Positions 47,776 to 60,283 of a DNA stretch of 64,000 nt are shown here, one piece after another. The DNA is from Thysanoteuthis rhombus. Lineage: Eukaryota; Mollusca; Cephalopoda; Oegopsida; Thysanoteuthidae. The notes beneath the pieces were generated by a model. The model did not search any database. It saw nothing but the letters and a program-made list of their open reading frames with translations, and was not told the DNA's origin. The DNA is taken from contig OY735205.1 of the NCBI GenBank assembly GCA_963457665.1, positions 23,919,317 through 23,983,316 of the forward strand. Direction: 5' to 3'. Each line of letters opens with the position of its first letter. Positions within the stretch are counted from its first letter, which is position 1. The position numbers and the translations under genes were made by a program.

Positions 47776-50700
47776 AAAGTAAGCAGAAGAGACAATGTGT
47801 TAAAGAATGTATTAGTAACAAACCCTTCTGAATACCGTGCGTATCGTCCGTCAAGACGCAAAAGGAAATTTGAACAAATTGTGCTCAAACACAGATGAAC
47901 GTAAGTATGATCATGATGTACAGAATATGATAGAAAGGAATATTTTGAGTGTCACTGTTGTCGCCTATTGATATTCGAAGTCAATAAATCAAATTTGAAA
48001 CTACAACGTAAGCTTTACAAAAACTGATTCCGTAACATTCAAAGGTGAAAATCAAGATTCATTTCACTTATTTTCCACTTCAAAGTATACGCCTGGCATG
48101 GAAATACAGATTTTTTGCGAACAAATTCGCTTTGACACCCATCAAGTTCATATATTTATCGTTGACATTTCAGTTTGCCAATTGGTTCTCTACCTTTGTT
48201 TTGATCTGATGTTTTATTTCCATCGACTCTTCAATAAATGAAATGACTTCTTGGTCAATTCATCTACCGTTATGCCATGCAATTGATATTTTTTTTTCCT
48301 TGATGGATAAAGTTAGAGGTTTATTTGGTATATTGCTAGTTTCATATTCTCTGATTATTATCGGACAGTGATCCTCAGTGGGTTGGTCTATCAATGCATT
48401 TCAACTTTTGCGAACAGTTTCGACCGTGTCTACCTGTGTGTCTGTCTGCCCATCAGCCCATCTATGCATCTGTCAGATTATCTCGAAAGGTTCTCAGTAA
48501 ATTTCGATGACTTTTAGTAAGAGGGGTAGGTAATGGGCTACAGGAGAATATTTAAATTTTAGGGATGATCAAAGAACTTTATGCAGTTACTTTCCCTGCA
48601 TCGTAGTTATCTATAAACTGATTTAAATTCAGTTTTTAGTGACGGATACATCATGCTAAAACTGTGTCAAAGCCATACGTGAGAGATCCCTATGAAGATG
48701 GCCTGCGTATTAAACATTTTTTCAACATCCCCCCAACCCACCAAACACTAATATTATAGATCTTACGTTAAAGACATTTTGACACACATTCAAAACTAGC
48801 TTTGATGAATGTCAAATGTGAATCTACATAGCAACCTGAAAATGACATGAACCTGAGTAAAAAAGCAGAAACTGTTCGTTCAGAAGGAAAGCAAAACATT
48901 TTTGACCCGGTTTTGTGGAAAGGATGAAAACTGAAGCAAAACTCTTCAATAAATGTGAACTGGTTGTTGCTATGGAAACATCAGTCTGCTTGGCGAGAGA
49001 CCAAATGATTGCAGTGGTTGGTGAGATCGTTTTACTTCAGGAATTAAACCAAAAAAACTAATTAAGGAAATGGCACGAGGAAAACATTCCCATCATGAAA
49101 AAAACATGTCTCTTAGAATGATAATAATTCAAAGACATAGAATATTACAATAAATGATTTTAGGTAACAAACCAACATTCATACAAAATCACAGATTTGG
49201 GGAGAACGCCAAGTAGCCACCTTTTTTCTTTCCTCTATTTCTGTTCGTCTGTCTATCGTTGCTCATCAATGGGTTCCTGTTTTTTGAGTTTTTAAATTTC
49301 TTAGCTTCAATTTTTCGACTGCTTTCCCCTTTGTCTTTCCGTAAAATCACGCTGTTTCGTCTCTTCTTTAAGGTGACCTGTTCACCCCATTTATTACAGA
49401 CTCAGACATGAACATGAGTTCCTGTTCATATTTGCACGGGTGAGAACCATCAGGTCTACGAAAAACTCAATAATGATAGAAAAATTCTCACTCAGTAAAC
49501 CGGTACCAAACGCTTCCCTTTTGACCAGTTCTTGAATGCTCTCTTTCTGACTATTTTCTTGCATTTCATGAAAGAATACGATGCCTTGGTATTGCATTAA
49601 GAACACAGAAGATTTCAAAACGCTTAATTCTGAAAAATCTACAGAAAATTCGACATAAAGCGAACGGCATGTTTGGAGGAAACCTTTGTTCTTCACTCAG
49701 TTACTTGTTTTAAATGTTTTCGTGTCATTCTTTACTGCTGGAATGAACGTATTGATTTGATTCCTCTTTCACTCAAAGATAAATCGTCACTTGTAATGCA
49801 ATATGCTAAGTGACAAAGTGCACAGCTCAGTCAAAAATTTAAACCCCCTGTACCGTATTTTGCCATGCATTTTCCGCTATCATAGATAACCTGCATTCCT
49901 GATTGGAATTCAATCCCAAATGAAAAATGCAATTATGCGTACAAATGTGTATAACAATTATGTTTCCATACAAAATAACTTACCTGGATTCTTTTTGCTC
50001 AAAATGTCCAGAAAAAAAATTTAGACTATACATAGTGAAGTCCGGTGTACAGTAAATCAAAATGGTCTTGATAGGAATTCATTGTCATCAAATTGTTCAA
50101 GGGTGAATATGCACATCTTTTCCCGGCAGAAAATCTAGTAAAAAAATCTTTAGTCAAAAAGTCGAAAAAAAAAAATCGGGGGGGGGGGGTAAATAAATAT
50201 GAGATATATGTAAACACATTCCACAGACTGAGATTTCAAAACTTTGCCTATGTTTTTCTTTTTGACAGTCGACCTGTTTAATCAAAGAATAAATTACAAC
50301 TCTCATCTTTTGTTAGGCGGTGATCACTAAACCCAAGGGACCATTCTGACACCAGCCTGTTGTAAATTGACCCCCCCCCCCAAAAAAAACTTGTTGAGGG
50401 CATTAAAAAACTGTTTTTTCCTAGACAGAATAAGGACTTAACTCCTTATTTTGTCTTGGAACAGTTTTTTCAATTTTTCGTCCCCCTAGCTCTATTAGTG
50501 CACCCTGTATACACGATACATGCATATATACAAAGCCAGACAGCCAGCAAGCCAGACAGCCAGATCATCTTTAAAACTGAAGAAAGCTATGCAAGCAGTT
50601 TTGGTCAACGGGTTTCAAACAAGCATATTAATATACTTGTGAGTAAATGTTTGTGTGTATGTATAGAGCAAGAAACTACGAGAAATGAAAAAAAGAAAAG

Positions 50701-51650
50701 TGAAATGCAAACGAAGACAGAATCTTCACTGGTTAGAATGAGATTTTTTTTTCACTTTACATCGGAAATCCTATCATGACTGCATTGAAAAAATCTCTGG
50801 AGATTCTTGTCAAAAATCAAAAGAAATGAGATATAACTAAAGTAATTAAGATAATATACTCCTTTGATAAAATCAATGAATATAGGATTCATGTGGGAAT
50901 TGGAAAATGCAATGTCAATTACTTGAAAGAATAAAAAAAATTCTATTAGCAATGTATTGTTTCATCAATAACGAAGAAATACATTTAATAAATCAATAAA
51001 AGCTGCTTTTATTTCAAACCAAGACAGTGGATAAAATAGTATACGAAAGTTTTCTTTCTCAATTCCTCCGAAAGTGACATCCTTTCCGAGTCTGATGTGT
51101 ATCTGACGTTTTTATAGTGTTTACATTAAGAATTTCACACTGAAGGAAAATGAAGTATAATGCCGCTTAATAGACCTTCTCACCAACTTGTTTTTACTTA
51201 GAGCCTGCTTCTAACATTCCATTACTGACTAGAGATAATTTACTACCTTACATTAATGCTTTTAACATTTTCATACTCCCGGATAGATACTAAATTTACT
51301 GTCACAATTTACCTTATTATCCACTAATTCATGAATGATTTTGTTAGGATAGAAAGTATCAACTCTACCATCCAATTACCATAAATAAGGACCCAGGACA
51401 GACTTTCAATTCGAGGAGAATGTACTGAAGCCCCTGATATGTTGATGTATTTTATCGGGAGTCACAACTTTGCAAGATGTAACAGTTAAAGCAATCATGA
51501 TAAAGAAAGAAGAAGCGAGGTATTTTTGAATAAATATTGCATTCTGTTGGTTCAAAGATATACTTGATTTTGTTTACCGAGCGTAGATGAATTTATTATA
51601 GGATAACCTGCTATTTATAATTGACAATTATATACGATAGAATTTCCATA
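47776..51650. other. Mostly non-coding stretch
   Basis: No intact gene. On the minus strand at about 48380-48170 the words EDHCPIIIREYE and NIPNKPLTLSIKE followed by an I(D/E)xEVISFIEESMEI-like stretch could be the end of a LINE endonuclease, but this is weak. An AT-rich region at 50000-50400 has G/C homopolymer runs (50179-50189, 50371-50381). Confidence 0.45.
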
Positions 51651-51657
51651 AGTTCCT

Positions 51658-51659
<2 letters not shown>

Positions 51660-51714
<55 letters not shown>
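51660..51714. repeat. (AAT)n microsatellite
   Basis: About 55 bases of AAT, just upstream of an RLE-type LINE copy. Confidence 0.95.
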
Positions 51715-51716
<2 letters not shown>

Positions 51717-53960
51717 AAAAAAAAAGAGCTTCAAAGAGAGCAGTGGCAAGATATTCTAATTGCTGAACTAGAATGAGCGGTAAAAAGTCTCACAAATGGA
51801 AATCACCTGGCATTGATAAGATGCCCACTTTTGGTTTTCTTCCCTTATATGCTAACATGATATCATAGAGAGGCAATATATTGAGATGTTGAATTCACCC
51901 GAGAAAACAACAGATCAGTTGGCAAATGGAGTTTTTTTTTTTTACCCAAAAGAGAAGTGCAAGCAATCCTAAGAATTATAGACCAATCACTTGTCTCTCT
52001 ACGACTCACGAAACTCTAATATCAGTATTGACAGAGAGATCATATGCTTAAATAGAGGAAAACAACTCATTTCCGATGAAACAGAAAGACTGTCGAATAG
52101 GGTTTTCCAGAAATTAAGACCAATTCCTGATAAACCGTACGATACTAAAAACTTGCTGTAATAAACTAAAGAAACTGAGCAATACGTAGATTGATTACAA
52201 AAAGCGTTGATAGTGTTTCCCTCTCATGGATAATAAGAGCCTTAGAATCCTTCAAACTATCTCCAGTGTCGGTCAATTTCTTGAAACATGATATGTCATT
52301 ATGGTACACTGGCCTCTTCTTTTCTCATTCAAATGGGATCATGAAATCCAAGAAGATTCATTCTTTCCCTTGCTTTTCTGGATACGGCTAATTCCTCTAT
52401 TCATTGTGCTAAACAAAAAAATAGACACAAGAGAGGTGCTAGATTATAGACAATGTAATCAGCCACCTATTTTATTATTATCATTTAAACTATAAGATGA
52501 CAATGAACTTAAAGGTTTCCAAAAACTTCCAAAGAATTTAGTAATGACGTGGGAATGATATTTGGCTTGGATAAATGCACGAAGGCCACGCTCAAAAGAG
52601 ATTGGTTGGTTGGTTGAAACTAACTCCATCGAACTAGATATAGAAAAAGTAATAAAAGAACTAGAAAAAGATGTTTACAAATATTTAGGAATTGATGGAG
52701 GAAGTGGAATCCAAAATGTCAGCATGGGAGAAAAAGTTGTCCCAGAAAAGTGCGTGCAGTACTGAAAACTGAACCAGACTTTAAAGAAAGAAAATAGAGA
52801 AAAAGCTACGAGTACACTTGCTATTCCTTTCGTGACAAATAACTTGAATATGATTAATTAGAATCTAGATGGTATTAGGAAAATTGACAAAAAAATCATG
52901 AAACTCCTAACGTACCTCATAATGTACCACCATAAAGCAAACAGGTCGTCTCTATTTGCCAAGGAGTAACGGTGATAGGAGAATGATACAACTAGAATTG
53001 CCATACGAAACAACCATAGGATTACACCAGTATCTCGGAATTAGTTAGAACAGTATGTTAAACCTAGTTAAGGAACATGAAAATGCCAAAAAATTGCACT
53101 CAATATTAACAGAATAAAACATTTGCAAGAAATCTGGGTATAAACTTGGACAGTGAAGAGTATTCACCGAATATAATGTGAAAAAGATGAGGCAATATGC
53201 AAAGGAGTAGGGCTATAAACAGCTTGTGGTAAGAGGTTTATGTCTCCATAAAACTCTTCACGAGCAATACACCCTCGAAGCAAGGCGCTGATATAGACCA
53301 AGAAAACACAAGTGGCTTCGGAGTAGCTGATTAAAAGAAGAAACAGGTATTTATACTAGCTGCTGGAGACCAAAGTGTGCACACTAAAAAAACTCCCGAG
53401 CAAATATCATAAAATTGTTGTCGACCCAAACCGCCTCTTCAGTGACTTGCGTGTAGAAACACTAGATCAGCGTTTGATAGTGTTTGGGTACCCTGTTTTA
53501 GATGATCTATAGAATGTCTTTTCACGACAGAGTGGGCCAATCCCTTCATTAGAACATCTGCATGCACTATAGCAGACAATAACTGGTATGAACATCAACC
53601 AGACCCAGTAACTGAGGGACAGAACGCCCCGATACTACGCAATATATACCGACAGGATATCGAAGCAAATAAACACGATATAGTAATCAAGGATCACCAT
53701 GAAATACCAGACCATATCAGTAAAATAGCTTATGAAACTAGGCAAGTGCAAGGACCTTGAAATCGAAATATAGAAGTTGTGGCATTTAAAAGAACAAACT
53801 GTCCCCGTTATTGTTGAGGTACTGGGTATGATTAAGGGATGCACCAAGAAACGCCATGCTGAAATCCCCGGCAACCATTCTCTCGCGAAATCCTGAAAAT
53901 CATGCTTTAATTTTAAGAAAAAGACTTTCATTTATCGGGTGCTAATGCACACTGCAACAT
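51715..53960 (+). pseudogene. RLE-type LINE, copy 3: RT through C-terminus, heavily mutated
   Basis: Frames switch often but the order is complete. KWKSPGIDKMPTF (K-x-P-G-x-D-K start of RT), PKREVQ and IDQSLVSLRL, then DYKK..DSVSLSWIIRALESF (near 52195, motif A region), GLFFSHSNGIMKSKKIH, IPLFIVLNKK, then FGLDKC-like, LVETNSIELDIEKVIKELEK and DVYKYLGIDGGSGIQNVSMG (52610-52730, RT thumb). Next are SNLFAKE-like, GVTVIGE, SGLINRGNPISEYLG-like segments and, near the end, EQTVPVIVEVLGMIKGCTKK and EIPGNHSLAKS (53790-53895). The usual RT active-site box and RPD..DVA endonuclease core are not readable; stops occur throughout. Residues differ from the copies at 25-28 kb, so it may be another subfamily. 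Confidence 0.75.
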
Positions 53961-54104
53961 ACAAATTAAGATAGCATTTATATTCATGCAATATACCATT
54001 TCAAAGAGTGAATTTCGCTTTATTCATTTAAGCCAAAAGTTTTCTTTTGGTTATTTATTTTATTTTTTCGAGGCTGTCAAATCAAAGATGAAAAAAGGAA
54101 ATTT

Positions 54105-54584
54105 GAGCGATTTTGTTATTAAGAGTTGAGTTCAAAATGGGACGTGAAACAGCAGAAACTTGCAAAAACAACCGGGTTTTTGCGTGGGGTAATGTCAACG
54201 AACGCCTCAACATTCGTTCCTAAAATTTCGAAAGCCTTGAAGACGATGAAGTCCTGCAATTGACAACATTCAAATTAGAGCCATTATTGAGGCAGCCCTT
54301 GAGAAACAACTCGAAGGGTTGCGTTGATCATTGAACAGTTGACATTTGCATCAAACTGGAAAATCAAAAACAGCTCGACATAATGCGCAAATGAATCTGA
54401 ATGGAAAGTTAAAAAGCTCACATATCGCGGAGAAATTGAATAGACGAGATTATGATTAGCTTACTCAGTAGACCTCACTCCGACAGACAACCAGTTTTTT
54501 TAGCATTTCGGCCACTTCCTCTAAGGCAAGGTCTTCAACAACCAAGCAGAAAATCAAACTGCCTTCGAAAAACATCAAGAAATT
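54105..54584 (+). pseudogene. mariner-family transposase remnant, copy 2
   Basis: Plus strand: FKMGRETAETCKN and VNERLNIR (N-terminal HTH, usually K-x-G-R-K-T-A-E-T), SLEDDEV, then LRQPL and VDH (usual L-N-V-D-H-S-T-V), ANESEWKVKKLTYRGEIE and finally AYSVDLTPTDNQFF at 54459-54500, the Y-S-P-D-L-x-P-T-D-Y block with the third catalytic aspartate. AENQTAFEKHQEIYD closes it. The second catalytic region (H-D-N-A-R-P-H) and most of the core are deleted. It stops at the (GAT)n and RTE tail, so the element seems cut by a later insertion. Confidence 0.75.
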
Positions 54585-54585
54585 T

Positions 54586-54663
<78 letters not shown>
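54585..54663. repeat. (GAT)n followed by (ATC)n, perfect trinucleotide palindrome
   Basis: GAT repeats run to about 54634, then ATC repeats to 54663. The two halves are reverse complements, able to form a cruciform. It abuts the 3' end of the minus-strand RTE-like LINE on its right and the mariner remnant on its left. Confidence 0.93.
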
Positions 54664-54664
<1 letters not shown>

Positions 54665-56335
54665 GTCTCTTAATGTTCGTCGGTGGACATAGACCTTACC
54701 CTGGATTCGCCACACTTCTCTATCGTGGGCGTCGCAGAGCTAGTGCTTTCTGAATTTATCAAGCTCACCTCTCCATCTAGTACTCTGCCGGCTTCGGTTG
54801 CGCATGTGATCTCTGAGGGGCCCATGTTATGTCGTGGTGTCTATCGGTAGTCTTCCATTCATTCAACATGGCCGGCCCATCGCCATTTGAGTTTTTTGAT
54901 GGGTTCTATGATGTCTCGCACTCCTATTTTCTCCTGGATATATTGTGCTGTTTTGTGGTCTCTTCATGTTATGTTGAGCATGATTATTTCATGTGGACGT
55001 TGCATGGTTCTCAGTCTGTGGGTCTGTCTCTTGGTTAGGTTCTATGTTTCAGCTTCATAAGTGAGTATCGGGGGGATGCATTAGTTGCATACACTTCCTC
55101 TTAGGACCAATGTTATCTTCTTGATTTTTAAGATTGAGCTTGCTCAGCCAAAGGCTTTTCAGCCTAGAGTAATTCTTTGCTTGATTTCTTCTTCTTTTGT
55201 AGATCTCATGGAGATTCGTTGTCCTAGGTAGAAGTAGTGGTCTACTTTCTCTAGTTCTTCATCTTCTATTTTCATCTTCGTGTTCTTATTTCTGGCGTGA
55301 TTGTTGCACATGATCCTCGTCTTGCTGAAGTTCATGTTTAGGCCAACTTTCTTGCTCTCTTCATTTAGTTCATCTAACATTAGTTGGAGGTCGTGTAGGT
55401 TCTATGCAAAAAGGGCAGTATCATCTGCGAGTCTGAGACTGTTAAGATATTTGCCGTCTATTTTGATTCTGATATTCTCCCAGTCTAAGTTTTGGAGGAT
55501 CATCTCGAGGTAGGCTATGAAAAGTTTGGGTAAACTGGTATCGCCATGTCTTAATCCTTCTGATGAGTGAAAGGGCCCCAAGTCTCTATGTAGGCTGTTA
55601 AAGAAGCTGCTGTGACTGTACATACGCTGGATCTACACCTTGTAGAGTGATGACCTCCATGACCATAGGAATTTCCACAGTCGAAGGCTTTTTTGAAGCC
55701 TCTAAATGCTACTGCGAGAGGCATTTTGTATTCTGCTGCTTTTCCTTCCAGCTGGTATATCGAAAGCAGGTGGTCCATGGTAGAGTAGCTTGTTCTAAAG
55801 CCAGCTTGCTCCCGTGGTTGGTTTTCGTCTTTTGAGTAGATCGATAGCGATGTTATCTGGTCCAGGGTCTTTTCATTTCTTTGTTTGTTTGATAGCTTGT
55901 TTAATCTCCCACGGGATTACTCCTGAGAAACCCTTGCGTTGATGGCTCGTGTCTTGCATATCCTGTTCGTTGTTTTGTAGTCCTTGTTTGGATGAGTTTT
56001 TGATAAAATTCTTCAGCATGTTCGACAATCCTCTCGCTGCTATTGGGTCTCCACTTTCCTCGAATATACTGGTTATTTGCTTCCGCCCTGAACCGAGGCC
56101 TTTGTTAATAGCTTTGAAGCCCCGACCTTTTTCAAGAGTCGATCCGATGACTGCTGTTGTGTATTTTCTTCTGTCTTCTCTTCTGTCTTCTCTTTGTTTC
56201 TTCCTGATTATTCTATCTACTTCAGTCTCTTCAATTTTCACTCTTGTTATCGTAGGTGGCTTGAGGTTTATGCGTTTTTCCATGAGAATCCTGGTTTCAT
56301 CTGCAATCTTATTGATTGATTGGTTAGTTTAAATA
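54664..56335 (-). pseudogene. RTE-like LINE, RT and C-terminal region, copy 3
   Basis: Minus strand, reading from 56335 down. An N-terminal linker with MEKRINLKPP and IIRKKQREDRREDRRKYT (the usual I-R-x-x-I-R-x-D-x-R region), IPWEIKQAIKQTKKWKDPGP and DNIAIDLLK (RT start), LRHGDTSLPKLFIAYLEMIL (usual L-R-Q-G-D-x-x-S-P-K-L-F), IKIDGKYLNSLRLADDTALF (active site reads LADD instead of Y/F-A-D-D, both aspartates kept), LNEESKKVGLNMNFSKTRIM, EKVDHYFYLGQRIS and, at 55140-54700, the C-terminal block shared with the copies at 12.4 and 45.7 kb. In this family RT primes on nicked target DNA. The endonuclease is missing (5' truncation), an RT segment of about 60 codons is scrambled and several frames are used, so it is non-functional. 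Confidence 0.85.
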
Positions 56336-56671
56336 CAGTGGCGACTCTTCTATTATAAAGGCTGTCATTTTTTGCTCAGTAAGAATTTCAAATCTGTATT
56401 TCAGTTCCCCAAACCAAACAGGCTGGGTTGAAAGACATAGCAAAATTCCTTAACTAAGTTACGAATTATTGAATCTTTGAACAGTGATTGTTTGAAAATC
56501 CTCCACTCCATCAAGAAACTCAAACTTCTGGACTAAATGGACTTGTTCTACGTACGATAAAATGTATAGATTCTGGAGGTTCTTATTTCGATCAATTAAA
56601 TTTATCCTATTATATACTAGTATATTACTTTAGAGTTGATGGTGAAAAACTGCAATTACTTTCGCACCAAC

Positions 56672-56740
<69 letters not shown>

Positions 56741-57144
56741 ATTGTTCCAACTTATATAAGCAGAGTACTCAATATCTTTGTAGATTAGACTTTTGTAATG
56801 ATGATAATATCATTTCACGACGGTAAGTATCATGCGAACGACCGAAAGCAGTTCTCATTCGTCAGGAGGAATTCAATTCTGCTTATAACTATTCAGTCCA
56901 CAGTTTGAGAACGTATTCATTTTTTTCTCTTCTCCCTGGCTTTAAAATTCTCAGTCTAGACAATAAAGTCCGTTAAGGGAATCTGAGTAAGAAACTAATA
57001 GTCGTGGAATGAATCTATTATAATTGATAATGTCGTATTATTATCATGAATGAATACCATTCGTGTGCGCGCACGCAGACATACACACACATACACACAC
57101 ATATATATATGTAAGTGTGTGTGTGTGTGTGTGTGTGTGTTTAT
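56336..57144. other. Non-coding stretch with microsatellites
   Basis: (AT)n at 56675-56735 and a (CA)n...(TG)n palindromic array at 57082-57141. No gene. Confidence 0.6.
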
Positions 57145-57520
57145 TTGAAAACTCATTAAAACGAGGGAACAGCAATGAAAAAAAATGGGAACAGAAAAAC
57201 CTACACGGGGATACAAAAATATCAAAGACGAGCGATCATGGACATGGTTACGCAAAGGAAACCTCATAAGGTAAATAGCTTATGTCAAGGTGAAGATTGA
57301 TAGAACCCAAACAAACAGCAAATGCTGTTCAGGAAGGGAAAGTAACGAGATTGTGAACTACGAAACCAGCGAATATAGAAAACAGCCTCCAGAGATGTTC
57401 GCCAGGCAACTGTTTTGAAACTGCAAACCACGACAATGCAAGCATTGAGAGGAGGGCTGGAGACTTGTGGAGACTTTCTGTCACTCAGTATTCATCGACA
57501 ACCAGAATGAAAAAAAAATC
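57145..57520 (+). pseudogene. RLE-type LINE C-terminal fragment plus 3' UTR, copy 4a
   Basis: Frames give YKNIKDERSWTWLRKGNLIR, then VKIDRTQTNSKCCS, and ESNEIVNYETSEY (the zinc-knuckle, C to Y and H to Y changes). It jumps at about 57377 to the 3' UTR unit ('gccaggcaactg', 'ggagacttgtggagactttc'). The endonuclease core is missing. Confidence 0.72.
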
Positions 57521-57524
57521 TGGC

Positions 57525-58200
57525 TGGTCCCTGATCAAAGCCCCGGCTCGTGTTCCCTTAATGGCTTTCAGGAGGGACAAGGTCGTTTCCGAGCGACTGT
57601 TGGCCAAAATTCCGGCTCAAGTTCCTATAATGGTTGGACAGGTCACCACTGCGCAACTGTTAGCCGAAGAAGGAAGGAATGGGACGAAAGAGGACAATAA
57701 ATTACTTAAAAGCACACCATCTGATAAGCGTCACAATGGACACATTCTCACAATATTGAAGGAAAACCACCGTCGAGGCATCAGATCACCGTCTAGCTGA
57801 CCAAGTGAAACGAATTCTGAAAAATAAATGGTTACCAGGGATAGAACTGCATTAAATCTGCAAGAATACAGAAAAAGGAGAACGTGGCTCACCAGCTGAC
57901 ATAATAAGCTCGAACAAAAGCAAAACCCGAGGCGAAAATGCAAGCCAAATACAAGAGAAGGACATTGTCACCCAAACGGAAGAAGAAATCCAGGCTCAAC
58001 TACTCGATCTATGTGAGGGACATATGAGAGGAAGGCTGAAGATCAGAGGAGCCTTACTGTCACTTGGCCTCCTGTGATAACCACCGGGCAACTGGTGTGA
58101 AACTGTAAACCGTAGCACTGCTGTGGACTGTGAGAGTGTGGAGAGGAGGGCTGGAGTCCCGATGAGATTTACTGTCATTCAGTCTCCATACCAAGATAGA
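57525..58200 (+). pseudogene. RLE-type LINE N-terminal region joined to 3' UTR, copy 4b
   Basis: Two 23-residue-type tandem units (57530-57665: PGSCSLNGFQEGQGRFRATV and NSGSSSYNGWTGHHCATVS), then the pre-RT block with ILTILKEN and, after frameshifts, EASDHRLADQVKRILKNKWL. At about 58015 it jumps into the 3' UTR unit ('gggcaactggtgtgaaactg' at 58087). The reverse transcriptase and endonuclease are deleted. This is the second copy in the window in which internal coding sequence is lost but both ends are kept. Confidence 0.7.
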
Positions 58201-59177
58201 GATGTGAGTTTTCCAAAATTCTGCCCCCTTGAAACAGATCACATATTAAGAAACGTACTTTCGGCCCAAGGCAGCTTGTTATGACTTGGCAGTCAACTCA
58301 GACTGAAGCGCCAGAATGCATACAGTGAAAGGGAAAGAAAAAAAGAAGAAAGAATAATAAAAAACGAGTTGATTAATTTCACGTGTCTAAAATACATTAA
58401 CTTATTTATGAGATACATTTCATTTTGATGCATGGATTTCTCAAGGTAGTTCACTGGAAATTGAACAGTCGGCCTCATAATCCTGATTCTGCATTCTGCC
58501 TTGCAGCTATATCCACATCCTTATTGTCTGTTGAAGACTATAATTTAGTTGAAGTTACTTGTGCGATCTTATTGTTGGCGACCTTTTCCAATTGTTCGAA
58601 TGTCTGCTGAGATTTCCTATTTAAAAATTAAAAAAAAAAAAACCGGTTCCTACTAATTTAATCTCTTCGTTTGACTGTCTCTTTTAGGTTTTCGTTTTAA
58701 TTTCTATTGCAACCGACGGCTAATTAAAAGAAAAAATGCAAATATTCTCGTATCTCCATTACGCGCTTCTTTGTTTAGTTTTGTGATATTTTACGTCTAT
58801 AAAAGTTTCTTCAAATTGTTGCAATCGTTTCTAATTTGCCTCCTTTGGTTTTGTCTATCTTCATTAAAAATTATACCGTTGTCGTTGTGTTTCTTTTTAG
58901 CCAACCGTTGGTCTGCAGTTTTTTTTTCTTTTCAATTTCAAATATTGACATTGCAAAGATAAAAAAGTACACCCGAATACACAGATTAACAGACAAAGGC
59001 ACACATTTATCAGCTAACAAAAATGTATACGTCTGAAACAAATGATTTGGTATTCTCCAAGAATACGCACGTAAAATGGAGATAACTGCTGTTTTTAAAA
59101 TAAACGATTATCTTTCCTTTGAAGAAAAAATCAAATTGTAATGGTACCGAATAAATTCAATTGTTAAAATGTTTTTG
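58201..59177. other. Non-coding stretch
   Basis: No feature recognised. Confidence 0.45.
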
Positions 59178-60214
59178 TTTGTGGGTCGTTTTTAATATCG
59201 ATTGCGTAAGTGTGGGAAAAGTTGAATGTTTGTATAGGAATAAAATTGTTTTTTTTATCCTATTTTAATTTGTGTTGCGTTCTTACTATTGAGTGGGTGA
59301 GTGTCTGAAACGTTGAAGGTTCGAACAGAAATGAAGTTGTTTTGTTTTATCTCATTTGAGCTCTGTTTTTAATATCAACCAGGCGAGTGTTTTTCTGTTT
59401 GAAAAGTTGTTGGGAAAACAGAGATAATCCTTATTTGAATTTAAGACTAACAAGAGTTATCTCCGTTTTTCAGGATCAACCCATAATTCTTGCTTATATG
59501 CTCAAAGGATCCTTCCAATTCGTTTATATGCACAGAAGAGAAACTCATTACTAGCGGGGTGATTCCAATTAACACTAAGTGGTCTGCTGTTCTGGCACGA
59601 AATCAGACAAAATCAAACTTTGCAAATCTAGAACTTTAGAGTAATGGTTGACAAATTGATCACACATACTATTACCAGAGTAGTGAGTTTGATCCCCACT
59701 GAGTGCTGTACTATAATAAACTAAGCTTAGTGAAAACTGGTGTGTGTTTGTACGCAAGCATACAGATCTTTATATTGGTGTGGCTTTCTTTCGGAATATG
59801 TAACAAGCTGAACAAACCATTGGTTAATTAAATGAATGCGTGCTCGGTTCACATTCACGCAGGAAATTCTAAATTGGAAAGGTGGAATTCAGTAATTCTA
59901 TTTTCAGGATTATTAGGTTTTCTCTCTGGCTTTGAATTCTCTTATTCACCGTAGGACCAATTCTATGTGGTGTAAATCACGGCAAAACAAATGAAGCTTG
60001 GACTGTTCACAAAATAATGGCTTAATTTTTCTTGTAATATGCTCACAAACACAGGTGATTACTGGAGACTTGCTTCTTTATCTTTGTCAAAACCTTTCTC
60101 GTCCTTTCAACTCAACCAAAATGCCAATTGATTTACCAAACTGCATAGTTACACATACATTCACTCACTAGCATACGTAAATACATACACACAACACATA
60201 CACACACACAAACC

Positions 60215-60283
<69 letters not shown>

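Noticed and set aside
49394-49696. 100-codon minus-strand open frame with helical look
   Set aside because: I considered a hAT-like or zinc-finger transposase remnant but saw no conserved motif, so no call is made.
49815-49870. Possible Tc1-like terminal repeat (cagctcagtcaaaaatttaa)
   Set aside because: Only loosely like a Tc1 end; no partner inverted copy was found nearby.
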